The notes under the pieces are model-generated. The model worked only from the letters and a program-made list of their open reading frames with translations, did no database searches and was not told the DNA's origin. A DNA stretch of 64,000 nt, from NCBI RefSeq assembly GCF_016698665.1, contig NZ_CP068046.1:496001-560000 (forward strand), read 5' to 3'. This document shows positions 43,747 to 55,165 of the stretch, piece after piece (within the stretch, counting starts at the first letter, position 1; each line of letters opens with the position of its first letter). Made by a program: the position numbers and the translations under genes. Source of the stretch: Devosia rhizoryzae (lineage in GTDB: Bacteria; Pseudomonadota; Alphaproteobacteria; Rhizobiales; Devosiaceae).

Positions 43747-43943
43747 GGCAAAAAAAGAGGCTCCAACCGAAGTTGGAGCCTGATGATAGGGCCGAAGCCA
43801 AATCGAAAGTAATGGCCCGGAGCAAGGGAGGAGGATTTGCCCAGACCGGTAGACCGTCGCCGAGGGAGGAGGATTCGGCTTCAATCCGGTGTCGCAAGAA
43901 GCGGGTCCGAGGGAGGAGGATACGGAGCGGCTTCACCAGCGAC
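43747..43943 (-). ncRNA. sRNA unit 1: three CCUCCUCCC hairpins and a UUCG terminator
   Basis: Promoter TTGTGG-N17-TATATT on the minus strand (43950-43978), start near 43943. Three loops each display CCUCCUCCC (minus-strand positions 43919-43911, 43872-43864, 43834-43826), each closed by a different short stem, e.g. GCCGA/TCGGC at 43859-43879. A terminator AGGCTCCAAC, TTCG, GTTGGAGCCT followed by CTTTTTTT ends it. The repeated anti-Shine-Dalgarno loops match the cuckoo/CcsR sRNA family known from Rhodobacter and Hyphomicrobiales (alpha-r14). Targets would be mRNAs with exposed ribosome binding sites. Confidence 0.82.
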
Positions 43944-44046
43944 AAAGCCAATATAGATTTTGACCGTTTGGTCCACAATGCCGAAGTGCTCATGGGAGCT
44001 ATGCATTAGGCACAGCGACAACCTGTCCACTTTGTAGGCACGGACA

Positions 44047-44237
44047 AGAAAAAAGGCCCCATCCGGAGATGGGGCCTGTGACCGGCTGAGCCAGGTCGAA
44101 AGTGGGGCAGGGCGCAAGGGAGGAGGATATGCGCTCTGCCAGTGAACCTCGGATCAAGGGAGGAGGAGATGATCCTTGGTTCGGTGTCGCGATGCGGGGT
44201 CCGAAGGGAGGAGGAGATCGGAGCGCGCCTCAGCAAC
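44047..44237 (-). ncRNA. sRNA unit 2: three CCUCCUCCC hairpins and terminator
   Basis: Promoter TTGCTC-N17-CATATA (44245-44273), start near 44237. CCUCCUCCC loops lie at minus-strand 44214-44206, 44166-44158 and 44126-44118, closed by stems TCCGA/TCGGA (44200-44222), GGATCA/TGATCC (44151-44175) and GCGCA/TGCGC (44112-44134). The stem sequences differ from unit 1 while the loops are kept, as expected under selection for the displayed motif. The terminator is AGGCCCCATC, TCCG, GATGGGGCCT then TTTTTC. Confidence 0.83.
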
Positions 44238-44321
44238 GAGGACCTATATGACCTCTGCTCGCCCGGTGAGCAATCGCCCATCTCTCATGCCAGCCATGCG
44301 TTTTCGCGGATCAACACGGCA

Positions 44322-44436
44322 TAAAAAGAAATGGCTCCGCTGAGGGGAGCGGAGCCATCAAGGGTAACAGATACAGGATCTGTCAGGAGGGAACGCAGCG
44401 GACGCAAGGGAGGGAGGAGAAACATCCGCTGTGCTG
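44322..44436 (-). ncRNA. sRNA unit 3: shorter, one CUCCUCCCUCCC hairpin
   Basis: Promoter TTGGTA-N17-TATATG (44443-44471), start near 44436. One large hairpin closed by CAGCGGA/TCCGCTG shows the variant loop CUCCUCCCUCCC (44419-44408 on the minus strand), and a second TCCCTCC element follows. The terminator is ATGGCTCCGC, loop, GCGGAGCCAT followed by TTTCTTTTT. It is the unit closest to the LysR gene and the first in the array in the direction of transcription. Confidence 0.7.
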
Positions 44437-44614
44437 GTGATGCATATATGGGCAGCGAGGCGCGTTACCAAGCAGGACTTGTTCATGCCGGACATGCGTG
44501 CCATGCATGCGCCGGCAAAAAAGTGTTATATTTCAGTGGCGAATTACACGGTGCGACCGGCTGATGCGGAGCGTGCTTGGGAAATAGTCGGACTGACGCG
44601 AAAAGCGGCGAGGC

Positions 44615-45508
44615 TCAGAAGCTCCACTCGCGCGCCTTGCTGACGAGGAAATCGCGGAAGACGCCGACGCGCTTGGAGTTCTTGAGCGCTGGCGGATAAA
44701 CGAAATAGGCCTCGTAGGCGGGCAGCTCGGTGTCGGGGAGAACTTCGACCAGGCCATCCTCTTTTTCGGTGACATAGGCCGGTAGCATGGCGATGCCGAT
44801 GCCGGCGCGGCAGGCCTGCATCATGCCGTTGATGGCGTTGACGCGGAGGGCAGCGCGGCGCGGGCTGGAGTCGGACCGACCCATGCGTTCGAGGTAGTTG
44901 ATGTCGCCGAGATAGGACGGAACCGGTTCGCCGAAGCTGATGATGCGGTGATTGTCCAATTCCTCGGCGGTGCGCGGCGTGCCGTGTTCGGCCACATAGC
45001 TCTTGCTGGCGTAGAAGTGGTTGTGGACGGTGAAGAGCTTGCGCTGGATCATCTCCGACTGGTTGGGCCGGTGAAGTCGAATGGCGACGTCGGCCTCGCG
45101 CATGGCAAGGTCGAGCTCGGCGTCGTTGAGGCGGATTTCGAGCTGGATCAGCGGGTAGAGACGCAGGAATTCGTCGAGGCGGGAACTCAGCCAAGTCGAG
45201 CCGATACCGACGGTCGTGGTGACGATCAGCGGGCCGGTGGGGACGTCCTGGGACTCGGACATCTGCGTTTCGACCTGCTGCAGCTCCCAATGCATGCGAT
45301 GGGCGGTGCGGAAGAGCTGTTCGCCGACTTCGGTCAGGACCAGGCCGCGGGCGTGGCGGATGAAGAGTTTAAGCCCGAGGTCGTCTTCAAGCGCCGAGAT
45401 CTGCCGGCTGACCGCCGACTGGCTCATGGAGAGCTTTTCGGCGGCATGAGTAAAACTGCCCGACTCGGCGGCCGTGTGAAATATCCGGAGCTTGTCCCAG
45501 TCGAGCAT
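44615..45508 (-). CDS. LysR-family regulator, LsrB/VtlR-like
   Basis: A 297-residue LysR regulator. The helix-turn-helix at about 4-62 (MLDWDKLRIFHTAAESGSFTHAAEKLSMSQSAVSRQISALEDDLGLKLF, in parts) leads to an effector domain beginning at GPLIVTTTVGIGSTWLSSRL. It contains a single cysteine, at 233 (GMMQACRAGIGIAMLPAY). Resemblance to rhizobial LsrB and Brucella/Agrobacterium VtlR, together with trxB as the next gene upstream, supports that assignment. In those genera the protein controls oxidative-stress genes and AbcR sRNAs. Here a tandem sRNA array begins about 140 bases after its stop on the same strand. The Cys near 233 is where redox-sensing Cys 238 lies in LsrB, an inference by position. 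Confidence 0.88.
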   Translation of the reverse strand: MLDWDKLRIFHTAAESGSFTHAAEKLSMSQSAVSRQISALEDDLGLKLFIRHARGLVLTEVGEQLFRTAHRMHWELQQVETQMSESQDVPTGPLIVTTTVGIGSTWLSSRLDEFLRLYPLIQLEIRLNDAELDLAMREADVAIRLHRPNQSEMIQRKLFTVHNHFYASKSYVAEHGTPRTAEELDNHRIISFGEPVPSYLGDINYLERMGRSDSSPRRAALRVNAINGMMQACRAGIGIAMLPAYVTEKEDGLVEVLPDTELPAYEAYFVYPPALKNSKRVGVFRDFLVSKAREWSF

Positions 45509-45607
45509 GTTTCCCCTCGTGGCCCCTCAGCCAGCTCTTATTGTTCCCAGTGCCTTAAGCGACCGTCGCGCAGAAATTGTGACGGTGGAATGGCTTATCA
45601 GAAACAT

Positions 45608-46558
45608 TTATTCCGCTGCTTCCGCAAGTTCGTGTTCGGCAAGATAGCGTTCGGCGTCCAAGGCGGCCATGCAGCCCATTCCGGCGGCGGTGATGGCCTG
45701 GCGATAAACGTCGTCAGTAACGTCACCGGCGGCAAAGACGCCGGGGATGTTGGTTTCGGTGGTGCCGGGTTTGACCTGCAGGTAGCCGCCCGGCTTCATG
45801 TCGAGCTTGCCGGCGAAGATCGATGTTGCCGGGGCGTGACCAATGGCGACGAAGACGCCGTCGATCTGCTGTTCATAGGTGCGGCCGCTGGTGCGATCGC
45901 GCAGGGTGACCGCGTTGACCGAGGGCGGCATGCTGGTGCCTTTGACCTCAACGACTTCGGTGTTCCAGCGCACTTCGATCTTGGGGTGCTTGAAGAGGCG
46001 TTCCTGCAGGATGCGTTCGGCGCGAAACTCGTCGCGGCGGTGCACCATGATGACCTTTTCGGCGAAGTTGGTGAGGAAAAGCGCTTCCTCGACGGCGGTA
46101 TTGCCACCGCCGACCACCAGCACCTGCTTACCGCGATAGAAAAAGCCATCGCAGGTGGCGCAGGCGGAGACGCCAAAGCCCTGGAACTTTTGCTCCGACG
46201 GCAGGCCAAGCCACTTGGCCTGGGCACCGGTGCAGATGATGAGGCTGTCGGCGGTGTAAACGGTGCCGCTATCGCCGTGGAGGCGGAAGGGGCGGTGGTC
46301 GAAATCGACATGGGTGATGATGTCGTTGACCATGCGGGTGCCGACATGCTCGGCCTGCGCCTGCATCTGCTCCATAAGCCAGGGGCCCTGGATGACATCG
46401 GCAAAGCCGGGGTAGTTTTCGACATCTGTGGTGATGGTCAACTGGCCGCCGGGCTGCAGCCCCTGGATCATCACGGGTTCAAGCATTGCACGCGCCGCAT
46501 AGATGGCAGCGGTGTAGCCGGCCGGGCCGGAACCGATGATGATGACTTTCGCGTGCAT
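45608..46558 (-). CDS. trxB: Thioredoxin reductase
   Basis: Transfers electrons from NADPH via FAD to thioredoxin. 316 residues with VIIIGSGPAGYTAAIYAARA (FAD-binding), GLQPGGQLTITTDVENYPGF, the redox motif CATC at 133-136 (SACATCDGFF), the NADPH motif VVGGGNTAVEEALFL and the C-terminal FAAGDVTDDVYRQAITAAGMG. The ATG at 46558 (MHAKVIIIGSG) with GGAGAG seven bases upstream is preferred over an in-frame TTG five codons earlier. It lies just upstream of the LsrB/VtlR-like gene on the same strand, the arrangement known in rhizobia and Brucella. Confidence 0.97.
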   Translation of the reverse strand: MHAKVIIIGSGPAGYTAAIYAARAMLEPVMIQGLQPGGQLTITTDVENYPGFADVIQGPWLMEQMQAQAEHVGTRMVNDIITHVDFDHRPFRLHGDSGTVYTADSLIICTGAQAKWLGLPSEQKFQGFGVSACATCDGFFYRGKQVLVVGGGNTAVEEALFLTNFAEKVIMVHRRDEFRAERILQERLFKHPKIEVRWNTEVVEVKGTSMPPSVNAVTLRDRTSGRTYEQQIDGVFVAIGHAPATSIFAGKLDMKPGGYLQVKPGTTETNIPGVFAAGDVTDDVYRQAITAAGMGCMAALDAERYLAEHELAEAAE

Positions 46559-46710
46559 CGCAACGCTCTCCAAAGGTCAAAAACTCCCTCGTCCCTAGTT
46601 AAGGGCCGAAGGGGCGCAGTTTCAAGGCAAACCATCAGCGGCGCCCTATTGCCGCGCCCTGCTGCACCAAAAACGCACAGCTTAATGGGCAAACGCCCAA
46701 GAAACCGGCG

Positions 46711-47196
46711 TCAGATATAGCGGATCTTGACGATCTCGTAGCTGCGCGAGCCGCCGGGAGCGGCGACTTCGAACGAATCGCCTTCTTCCTTGCCGATCAT
46801 GGCGCGGGCGATTGGCGAGGAGATCGAGATACGGCCAGCCGAGGCATCGGCTTCCGGGTCACCGACGACCTGGTAGGTTTTTTCTTCTTCGGTGGCTTCG
46901 TCGATATAGGTGACGGTAGCGCCGAACTTGACCTTGTCGCCGCTGAGCTTGGTGACATCGATGATGTCGGCCAAAGCGAGCAGGGTCTCGAGTTCCTTGA
47001 TGCGGCCTTCGTTGAGGCTCTGCTGTTCCTTGGCGGCCGAGTATTCAGCGTTTTCGGAAAGGTCGCCATGGGCGCGCGCTTCGGCAATCGCATTGATGAT
47101 GCGGCGACGCTCGTTGCTGGTGCGGTGCTCAAACTCGGCGCTGAGGGCCTTGTGACCCTGTACGGTCATCGGAACTTTGTCCAAAACTGCCTCCAT
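46711..47196 (-). CDS. greA: Transcription elongation factor GreA
   Basis: Rescues backtracked RNA polymerase by stimulating transcript cleavage. 161 residues (E. coli 158). The N-terminal coiled coil spans about 12-80, with [50 protein letters not shown] (in parts). The acidic tip contains the essential DLSENAEY motif, and the C-terminal FKBP-like domain ([44 protein letters not shown]) is complete. The start at 47196 ([11 protein letters not shown]) has a weak ribosome binding site; MTVQGHK nine codons on is possible. In many Hyphomicrobiales greA sits near carB or trxB, as here. Confidence 0.96.
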   Translation of the reverse strand: MEAVLDKVPMTVQGHKALSAEFEHRTSNERRRIINAIAEARAHGDLSENAEYSAAKEQQSLNEGRIKELETLLALADIIDVTKLSGDKVKFGATVTYIDEATEEEKTYQVVGDPEADASAGRISISSPIARAMIGKEEGDSFEVAAPGGSRSYEIVKIRYI

Positions 47197-47503
47197 CCTG
47201 GTTCGGCAAAATAAAATCCATGCGCGCGGCACGCCTTTCGGGCCGCGTCACATGGGTAAACTCGTTTTTGTCCATGCCCTTAGACCTGCGGCCCGGCATG
47301 GCTACTCCCCGCCAAACTTCGTTGGCTTGCAGCGCACGACGTTTTCGAGGAGATGCGTAAACTTGCCTTCAAGCCGCCGCGCGGTCAAGCCGTCGGGGAG
47401 CTTGGTAGATAGGCAGTCCACATGGCTTTGCAATGCACGGGGGCAAGCCCAGAAAGAAGGGCGCGCCCTCCAGAACGCGCCCCTCTCCGTTCTGCGGTCT
47501 CGA
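47197..47503. other. Gene-free stretch between greA and the cold-shock gene
   Basis: No convincing coding frame. It holds the greA upstream region and, at its other end (47450-47482), the terminator of the cold-shock gene. A long plus-strand frame from 47177 spans it and the cold-shock gene but has no codon bias. Confidence 0.5.
47450..47482 (-). terminator. Intrinsic terminator of the cold-shock gene
   Basis: Minus strand GGGCGCG, loop TTCTGGAGGG, CGCGCCC and a TTCTTTCT tail, starting 22 bases after the cold-shock gene stop. Confidence 0.75.
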
Positions 47504-47713
47504 TCAGGAGGCGGTCAGGTTGTCGGCGGCCGATTTGCCGGTCCGCTTGTCCTTGACGATCTCGTAGTTGATCTTCTGGCCTTCATCGAGGCCATTCATG
47601 CCCGAACGCTGAACGGCGGAGATGTGGACGAAAACGTCCGCCCCACCCTCGTCCGGCTGAATAAAGCCATACCCTTTTTGGCCGTTGAACCACTTAACGG
47701 TGCCAGTTGCCAT
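47504..47713 (-). CDS. Cold-shock protein (CspA family)
   Basis: A 69-residue single OB-fold RNA/DNA-binding protein: [21 protein letters not shown] with the RNP1 motif KGYGFI, RNP2 DVFVHISAV, then [26 protein letters not shown]. It binds single-stranded nucleic acid and acts as an RNA chaperone. The start at 47713 is set by the family; the frame is open upstream. A ribosome binding site GAGGGAAC lies eight bases before it. The 490-base upstream gap leaves room for a long 5' leader, as is common for cold-shock genes. Confidence 0.95.
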   Translation of the reverse strand: MATGTVKWFNGQKGYGFIQPDEGGADVFVHISAVQRSGMNGLDEGQKINYEIVKDKRTGKSAADNLTAS

Positions 47714-48201
47714 GATGCGCGTTCCCTCGTGCAGTTGCTGCTGGTGCGGTTCCAGCCAAGCACCGGCCGGAACCAAGATGATATCGAAACATCGGAAGAT
47801 GGCGTCAGCAGTTGCGAATGGTCTTCGCGTCTTTAGATCGATCGGCCGCAATATTCGATTGCGGGAGCGTAACCCGAAATTACGGGTGCTTCAATATCTC
47901 GTTTACACATGACGAAACGCCCGTCGAAACCATGGTTTTGACGAGAGCGCAGCGGTTCAGTGTCTTACAGTTTCCGGGCCGGGAGGGGTCCGGGTGCCGT
48001 TCGCGAGAAGCGAGGCGGCGCAGAGGCGGGGTCGGCTGGAGGAGCCGATCAGCACGCTTATTGTAAAGAAGAACGCCTCGGGCGGAAGAGCCAAAAAGTC
48101 ACATTGCCGGCACGCAAGCAATTTACTTGCAAAGACACCCGGTTTGCGGCAAATCCCCGCGCGCCGCGCCACAGGGGCCGGTTCTTCCGAAAGCCACCGT
48201 C
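47714..48201. other. Gene-free stretch between two divergent genes
   Basis: Contains the upstream region of the cold-shock gene (probably a long 5' leader) and that of the TPR-methyltransferase gene. AT-rich patches at 47850-47930 and 48055-48125 may hold promoters; no clear consensus was found. Open frames here (up to about 80 codons) have no ribosome binding site or codon bias. Confidence 0.45.
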
Positions 48202-49179
48202 TTGATCAAGGCGTCCTATTCTTCCGGCGATGTAATTGCCGACCGGCGCGCGGACTATGCCCGCATGCTGGCTGAAAGTGGCGACCATGCCGCTGCGGCC
48301 GAGCTCATGGACCAAGCGTTGGATCTGGCGCCAGACTGGGCCGGCGGCTGGGATCTGGCAGGAAGCTTTCACGAGAAGGCCGGCAATGTTGCCGGAGCGA
48401 TTGCAGCCTGGCGGAAGCTAGAGGCGCTGGACGATGAAGGCGTCTTTGGTGCGCGGCTCAAGCTTGCAGCATATGGCGCAGGCCCGGCAGGCCAGGGAAC
48501 GGCCGTCGGCTATGTCGAGGCCTTGTTCGACCAGTATGCTCCCAAGTTCGAGGACTCTCTGGTGGGAAAGCTCGGCTACCAGGTGCCGGACTTGCTGGAC
48601 ACTTTGGTGAGCGAGGAGATGGCGAAGCTCGGTATCGAGCGCTTCGGGAAGGTGCTCGACCTCGGCTGCGGGACCGGGTTGATGGGCGAGAAGCTCCGGA
48701 GCCGGGTGGAGCATCTTGAAGGCATCGACATTTCCGCAGCGATGATCGCAGAAACGGCGCGCAAGGGCATCTATGATGCGTTGCAGAAGGCTGAACTGGT
48801 TGCGACACTCAATGCCCGGCGCGCCGATGCCGATCTGGTTACTGCCGCAGATGTCTTGATCTATTGCGGAGCGCTGGAGCCTGTTCTCGCGGCATTGGTT
48901 CCGGCGCTGAAGCCTGGCGGTCTGGTTGCGTTTTCGCTTGAAGAGCATGAAGGGGAGGAGGCTTTGTTTCTCCGCCCCAGCCTTCGCTATGCGCATTCGC
49001 CCACAGCGGCTCGGGAGGCCTTGATTGATGCTGGGCTCGAAATCGTTCGGTTCGAGACAGCCGTAATGCGCTATGATCGCGGCTTGCCGATCACCGGAAT
49101 GCTTGTGGTTGCACGGCGTCCTGCTGCGGAAATGATCGCGGCAAATGATGTGCCGGACGGGGGCGATGTCGCGGCCTAG
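48202..49179 (+). CDS. TPR-containing SAM-dependent methyltransferase
   Basis: A protein of about 325 residues. The N-terminal part is a short TPR-like pair at about 12-90 (ADRRADYARMLAESGDHAAAAELMDQALDLAPDWAGGWDLAGSFHEKAGNVAGAIAAWRKLEALD, landmark). The methyltransferase domain runs from about 135: KVLDLGCGTGLMGEKL (motif I), LEGIDISAAMIAETARKGIYD (motif II/acidic loop), VTAADVLIYCGAL, and VPALKPGGLVAFSLEEHEG. The class matches the TPR-methyltransferase group found in alphaproteobacteria; substrate unknown. The true start is uncertain: TTG at 48202 gives the TPR start best, TTG at 48127 is also in frame. Confidence 0.82.
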   Translation: MIKASYSSGDVIADRRADYARMLAESGDHAAAAELMDQALDLAPDWAGGWDLAGSFHEKAGNVAGAIAAWRKLEALDDEGVFGARLKLAAYGAGPAGQGTAVGYVEALFDQYAPKFEDSLVGKLGYQVPDLLDTLVSEEMAKLGIERFGKVLDLGCGTGLMGEKLRSRVEHLEGIDISAAMIAETARKGIYDALQKAELVATLNARRADADLVTAADVLIYCGALEPVLAALVPALKPGGLVAFSLEEHEGEEALFLRPSLRYAHSPTAAREALIDAGLEIVRFETAVMRYDRGLPITGMLVVARRPAAEMIAANDVPDGGDVAA

Positions 49180-49230
49180 TCAAGAGGGCCGCGACTTGGC
49201 ATGAAGGGGCAGACCTCCTGGAGCCCTTCG

Positions 49231-50256
49231 ATGAATGCCATTCGCCACGACTTTCGATCCGACACCGTCACCAAGCCAAGCGCGGGCATGCGCGCGGCCA
49301 TGGCTTCGGCGGAAGTCGGGGACGACGTCTTCGGCGATGATCCGACCGTCAACCTGCTCGAACAGAAAATGGCCGGCATGCTGGGCAAGGATGCGGCGCT
49401 GTTTGTCAGCTCCGGGACCATGTCCAATCTGTTGGCGCTGATGAGCTATTGCGGGCGTGGCGACGAGTTCATCGCCGGACAGAATGCGCACTGCTATAAG
49501 TATGAGGCGGGTGGGGCGGCAGTGCTCGGCTCTATCCAGCCGCAGCCGATCGCGCATCAGGCGGATGGCACGATGGCGCTCGGCAATATCGAGAGCGCGA
49601 TCAAGGATGGCAGCGACAGCCATTTCGCGACCACACGGGTGATTGCGCTGGAAAACACGTTTGGTGGCCGGGTTCTGCCGGTGGGCTATATGCAGTCCGT
49701 AGCTGACATTGCGCAGCGGCACGGCCTGGGTTTGCATCTTGATGGCGCGCGGGCGTTCAATGCCAGCAGCGTGCTTGGCCTCGATATCAAGAGCTTTGTG
49801 GCGCCGTTCGATACGGTGTCGATCTGTCTGTCGAAAGGGCTCGGCGCGCCGGTCGGGTCGGTGCTGGTGGGACGGCAGGATCTGATCGATACCGCGCGGC
49901 GCAACCGCAAGATGCTGGGTGGCGGGTTGCGGCAGTCGGGCATTTTGGCGGCTGCCGGGCTTTATGCGCTGGAGCACAATGTGGTTCGGCTGGCGGACGA
50001 TCATCGCCGGGCAAAGCGACTAGCAGAAGGCTTGGCGCGGCATGAGGCGCTGCGCGTGACGATGCCGGACAGCAATATCGTTTGGGTCGATATGGGCAGC
50101 GAAACAGGTGAGCAGCTGACGCCTTACCTTGCCCATCATGGCGTCGGCATTACCGGCCGCTACGGCCAGCAGCGCTGGGTGACGCATCTTGATGTCGGCG
50201 ACGAGGATGTCGAGGCGGCTCTCGCGCTCGTCGACGGCTTCTTCACGCGGACGTAA
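49231..50256 (+). CDS. Low-specificity L-threonine aldolase
   Basis: Cleaves L-threonine/allo-threonine to glycine and acetaldehyde (PLP-dependent). 341 residues of the GLY1/LtaE family: HDFRSDTVTKPSAGMRAAMASAEVGDDVFGDDPTVNLLEQ at the N terminus (in parts), SSGTMSNLLALMSY, the PLP Asp in LHLDGARAFNASSVLG, the Schiff-base Lys in SICLSKGLGAPVGS, and GGGLRQSGILAAAGLYAL. Start at 49231, with GGAG eight bases upstream. The stop of the methyltransferase gene is 51 bases upstream. Confidence 0.95.
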   Translation: MNAIRHDFRSDTVTKPSAGMRAAMASAEVGDDVFGDDPTVNLLEQKMAGMLGKDAALFVSSGTMSNLLALMSYCGRGDEFIAGQNAHCYKYEAGGAAVLGSIQPQPIAHQADGTMALGNIESAIKDGSDSHFATTRVIALENTFGGRVLPVGYMQSVADIAQRHGLGLHLDGARAFNASSVLGLDIKSFVAPFDTVSICLSKGLGAPVGSVLVGRQDLIDTARRNRKMLGGGLRQSGILAAAGLYALEHNVVRLADDHRRAKRLAEGLARHEALRVTMPDSNIVWVDMGSETGEQLTPYLAHHGVGITGRYGQQRWVTHLDVGDEDVEAALALVDGFFTRT

Positions 50257-50304
50257 TCTTGCCTTGAGTGCGGGCTTAGCTGCCGGCACACAAGGAGATT
50301 TCCC

Positions 50305-50904
50305 ATGCTGAAGCCCATTGTTGCTGCCGTTTCCCTCAGCGTTGTTCTGGCTGCGCCTGCCTTGGCACAGGTCGTCATCGACTATCGTGATCCGGCGGCG
50401 CTGGAGTTTACTGAGCCCGAGCAATGGTCTGACATCGCAGCCACAATCGGCGATGGCGTGGTCATCCTGGGGGAGGTAAGCGGCGCGTTTTCCGAGGCGG
50501 GCGTTGAGCAAGTCGCCTATGTGGTCAGCGACGATGTGCCGACCGCGGCCGATCCTTTTCCTGAACTCAACCAGCGCATCGTCACCTTCGAGGACGGTGA
50601 GTTGGCAGAAAGCTGGAGCCTTCAGGACCTTGCATTTGCCCGGCCGGTGACGGCGGTAGACGTCGATGGCGACGGTGTTTACGAAGTGGTTCTGGAGGGA
50701 AGCTTCTTCAATATGGGGACGCTGGGCATGGGGCTCAGCGTCGTCAAGCTTGCTGATGGGGTGGCCGAGATCATCCAGGACTTGCCTGATGTTTATATCG
50801 ACAGTTGCGGATCGGGCGTGGGTGAAGAGGCGATCACTGCAAGCGTGGTGAGCGTCTCGGATGGGCAGTTGGTTGCCGAGGCTGATACGACTGAGTGTCC
50901 TTGA
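50305..50904 (+). CDS. Secreted hypothetical protein
   Basis: A 199-residue protein with a signal peptide (MLKPIVAAVSLSVVLAAPALAQ). The mature region is acidic and mostly beta-stranded by appearance: DGVVILGEVSGAFSEAGVEQVAYVVSDD, RIVTFEDGELAESWSLQDL, DVDGDGVYEVVLEGSFFNMG and a final IDSCGSGVGEEAITASVVSVSDGQ (landmarks). The DVDGDGVYEVV stretch looks like a single calcium-binding DxDGDG loop (FG-GAP/integrin-like). It has two cysteines, at SCG and ECP. Role unknown. A ribosome binding site AAGGAG precedes the ATG. Confidence 0.75.
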   Translation: MLKPIVAAVSLSVVLAAPALAQVVIDYRDPAALEFTEPEQWSDIAATIGDGVVILGEVSGAFSEAGVEQVAYVVSDDVPTAADPFPELNQRIVTFEDGELAESWSLQDLAFARPVTAVDVDGDGVYEVVLEGSFFNMGTLGMGLSVVKLADGVAEIIQDLPDVYIDSCGSGVGEEAITASVVSVSDGQLVAEADTTECP

Positions 50905-50916
50905 GGATCGGGGTTT

Positions 50917-50992
50917 GACCCCCACCTAGCTTTGCTACGGCCCTGCGGGCCTAGCGAAGCTACCTCCCCCTTCAGGAGGGGGAGGAAGACCT
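50917..50992. repeat. Intergenic CTCCCCC / TAGC repeat
   Basis: CCTAGCTTTGCTACGGCC and CCTCCCCCTTCAGGAGGGGG belong to the same family as the array at 22090-22640. It lies between convergent genes and could terminate both. Confidence 0.8.
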
Positions 50993-51005
50993 TGGGCGTG
51001 CCGAA

Positions 51006-54317
<3,312 letters not shown>

Positions 54318-54539
54318 GGTGCTCGCTCGGCTGTTTTACGCGGGTACGGGCGAGGAAAGAATCGCCCGGACACACCCGTCCGCGCGAAACCCGCGTGGCA
54401 GCTGAGCGCTGCGGCGCGGGGAAGAAGTCCGGACATGGTGGTTAGGTGGGCGGTTTAACCGAAGAGGACGGGGAAGGGAAGGGGTGGCGGCAGGATGGCT
54501 GCTATGGGTTGAAGGCGGGTCGGCGGGGATGGACAAGCA
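54318..54539. other. Upstream region of carB
   Basis: A 222-base gap between two genes on the same strand. No clear promoter motif, no coding frame of note, and no attenuator recognised. Confidence 0.4.
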
Positions 54540-55037
54540 TCAATAGGGTCGGCCGTCCTTGTGGGTGAACACCCAGCCGTTTGAGCCCATGACAGCCTGC
54601 AAGTCATCCTGTGGGTAGCTGCCTTCATCGCCCGCTGTTCGGTCGCCGATCTCCAGGTAGACGATGTCGCGTTCAGTTCGATTGACCAGCTGATGCGCTA
54701 CGCCTCCCGCGGGAAAGCCGGCGCACATGCCTGGTTCCAGCTGCCTTTCGCCCACGTCGGTGACGAGCGTCGGCGTGCCTTCCAGAATGTAGACGAACTC
54801 GTCCTGCTTGCTGTGCCTGTGCAGCAGCGCCGACTCTCCGCCGGGATGAAGCCGGGTGAGGTTTACGCCAAAGTTCTTGAGGCCGAAGAGGTCGCCGAGC
54901 ACCCGCTTTTCGCGCTTGGCCATCCGGCTGAAGAATGGCTCGGGGTAATTGGAGGGTTTGGTCCGCAAGGGCGCATCAGCGGCGTTGATGCCGAGGGGGT
55001 TCGGTTCGATGGTCTTCATCGCTGCACTCAACGACAT
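54540..55037 (-). CDS. Cupin-domain protein
   Basis: A 165-residue protein. The single-domain cupin has motif one GVNLTRLHPGGESALLHRHSKQDEFVYILEG (metal ligands His, His, Glu, landmark) and motif two GMCAGFPAGGVAHQLVNRTERD with a third His. The N-terminal 40 residues include SNYPEPFFSRMAKREKRVLGD; the C terminus (DLQAVMGSNGWVFTHKDGRPY) is characteristic of a cupin subgroup seen with sugar or aromatic metabolism, but no substrate can be given. The start at 55037 lacks a clear ribosome binding site; MKTIEPNPLG at 55019 is an equally good choice. Confidence 0.85.
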   Translation of the reverse strand: MSLSAAMKTIEPNPLGINAADAPLRTKPSNYPEPFFSRMAKREKRVLGDLFGLKNFGVNLTRLHPGGESALLHRHSKQDEFVYILEGTPTLVTDVGERQLEPGMCAGFPAGGVAHQLVNRTERDIVYLEIGDRTAGDEGSYPQDDLQAVMGSNGWVFTHKDGRPY

Positions 55038-55165
55038 TTGGCAATTAGGTCAGCATAGCTTACTCATTCCGGTACGAAATGGAAGCGGATTGTTGAACGT
55101 CGATGCAAACTCAACCGGCGCGTCACGGTGCGCCTGATCATGCCGCTTGTGACGGTGCCGCAGCG

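Noticed and set aside
43713..44643. Plus-strand AGGAGG motifs that look like strong ribosome binding sites, with short frames after them
   Set aside because: The frames start at the wrong distance, are short, differ in each copy and have no codon bias. The same bases read on the minus strand give the sRNA loops, with promoters and terminators in order.
47177..47836. Plus-strand frame of 219 codons over the cold-shock gene
   Set aside because: No ribosome binding site, no family, and it spans the antisense of a clear CspA gene and its terminator.
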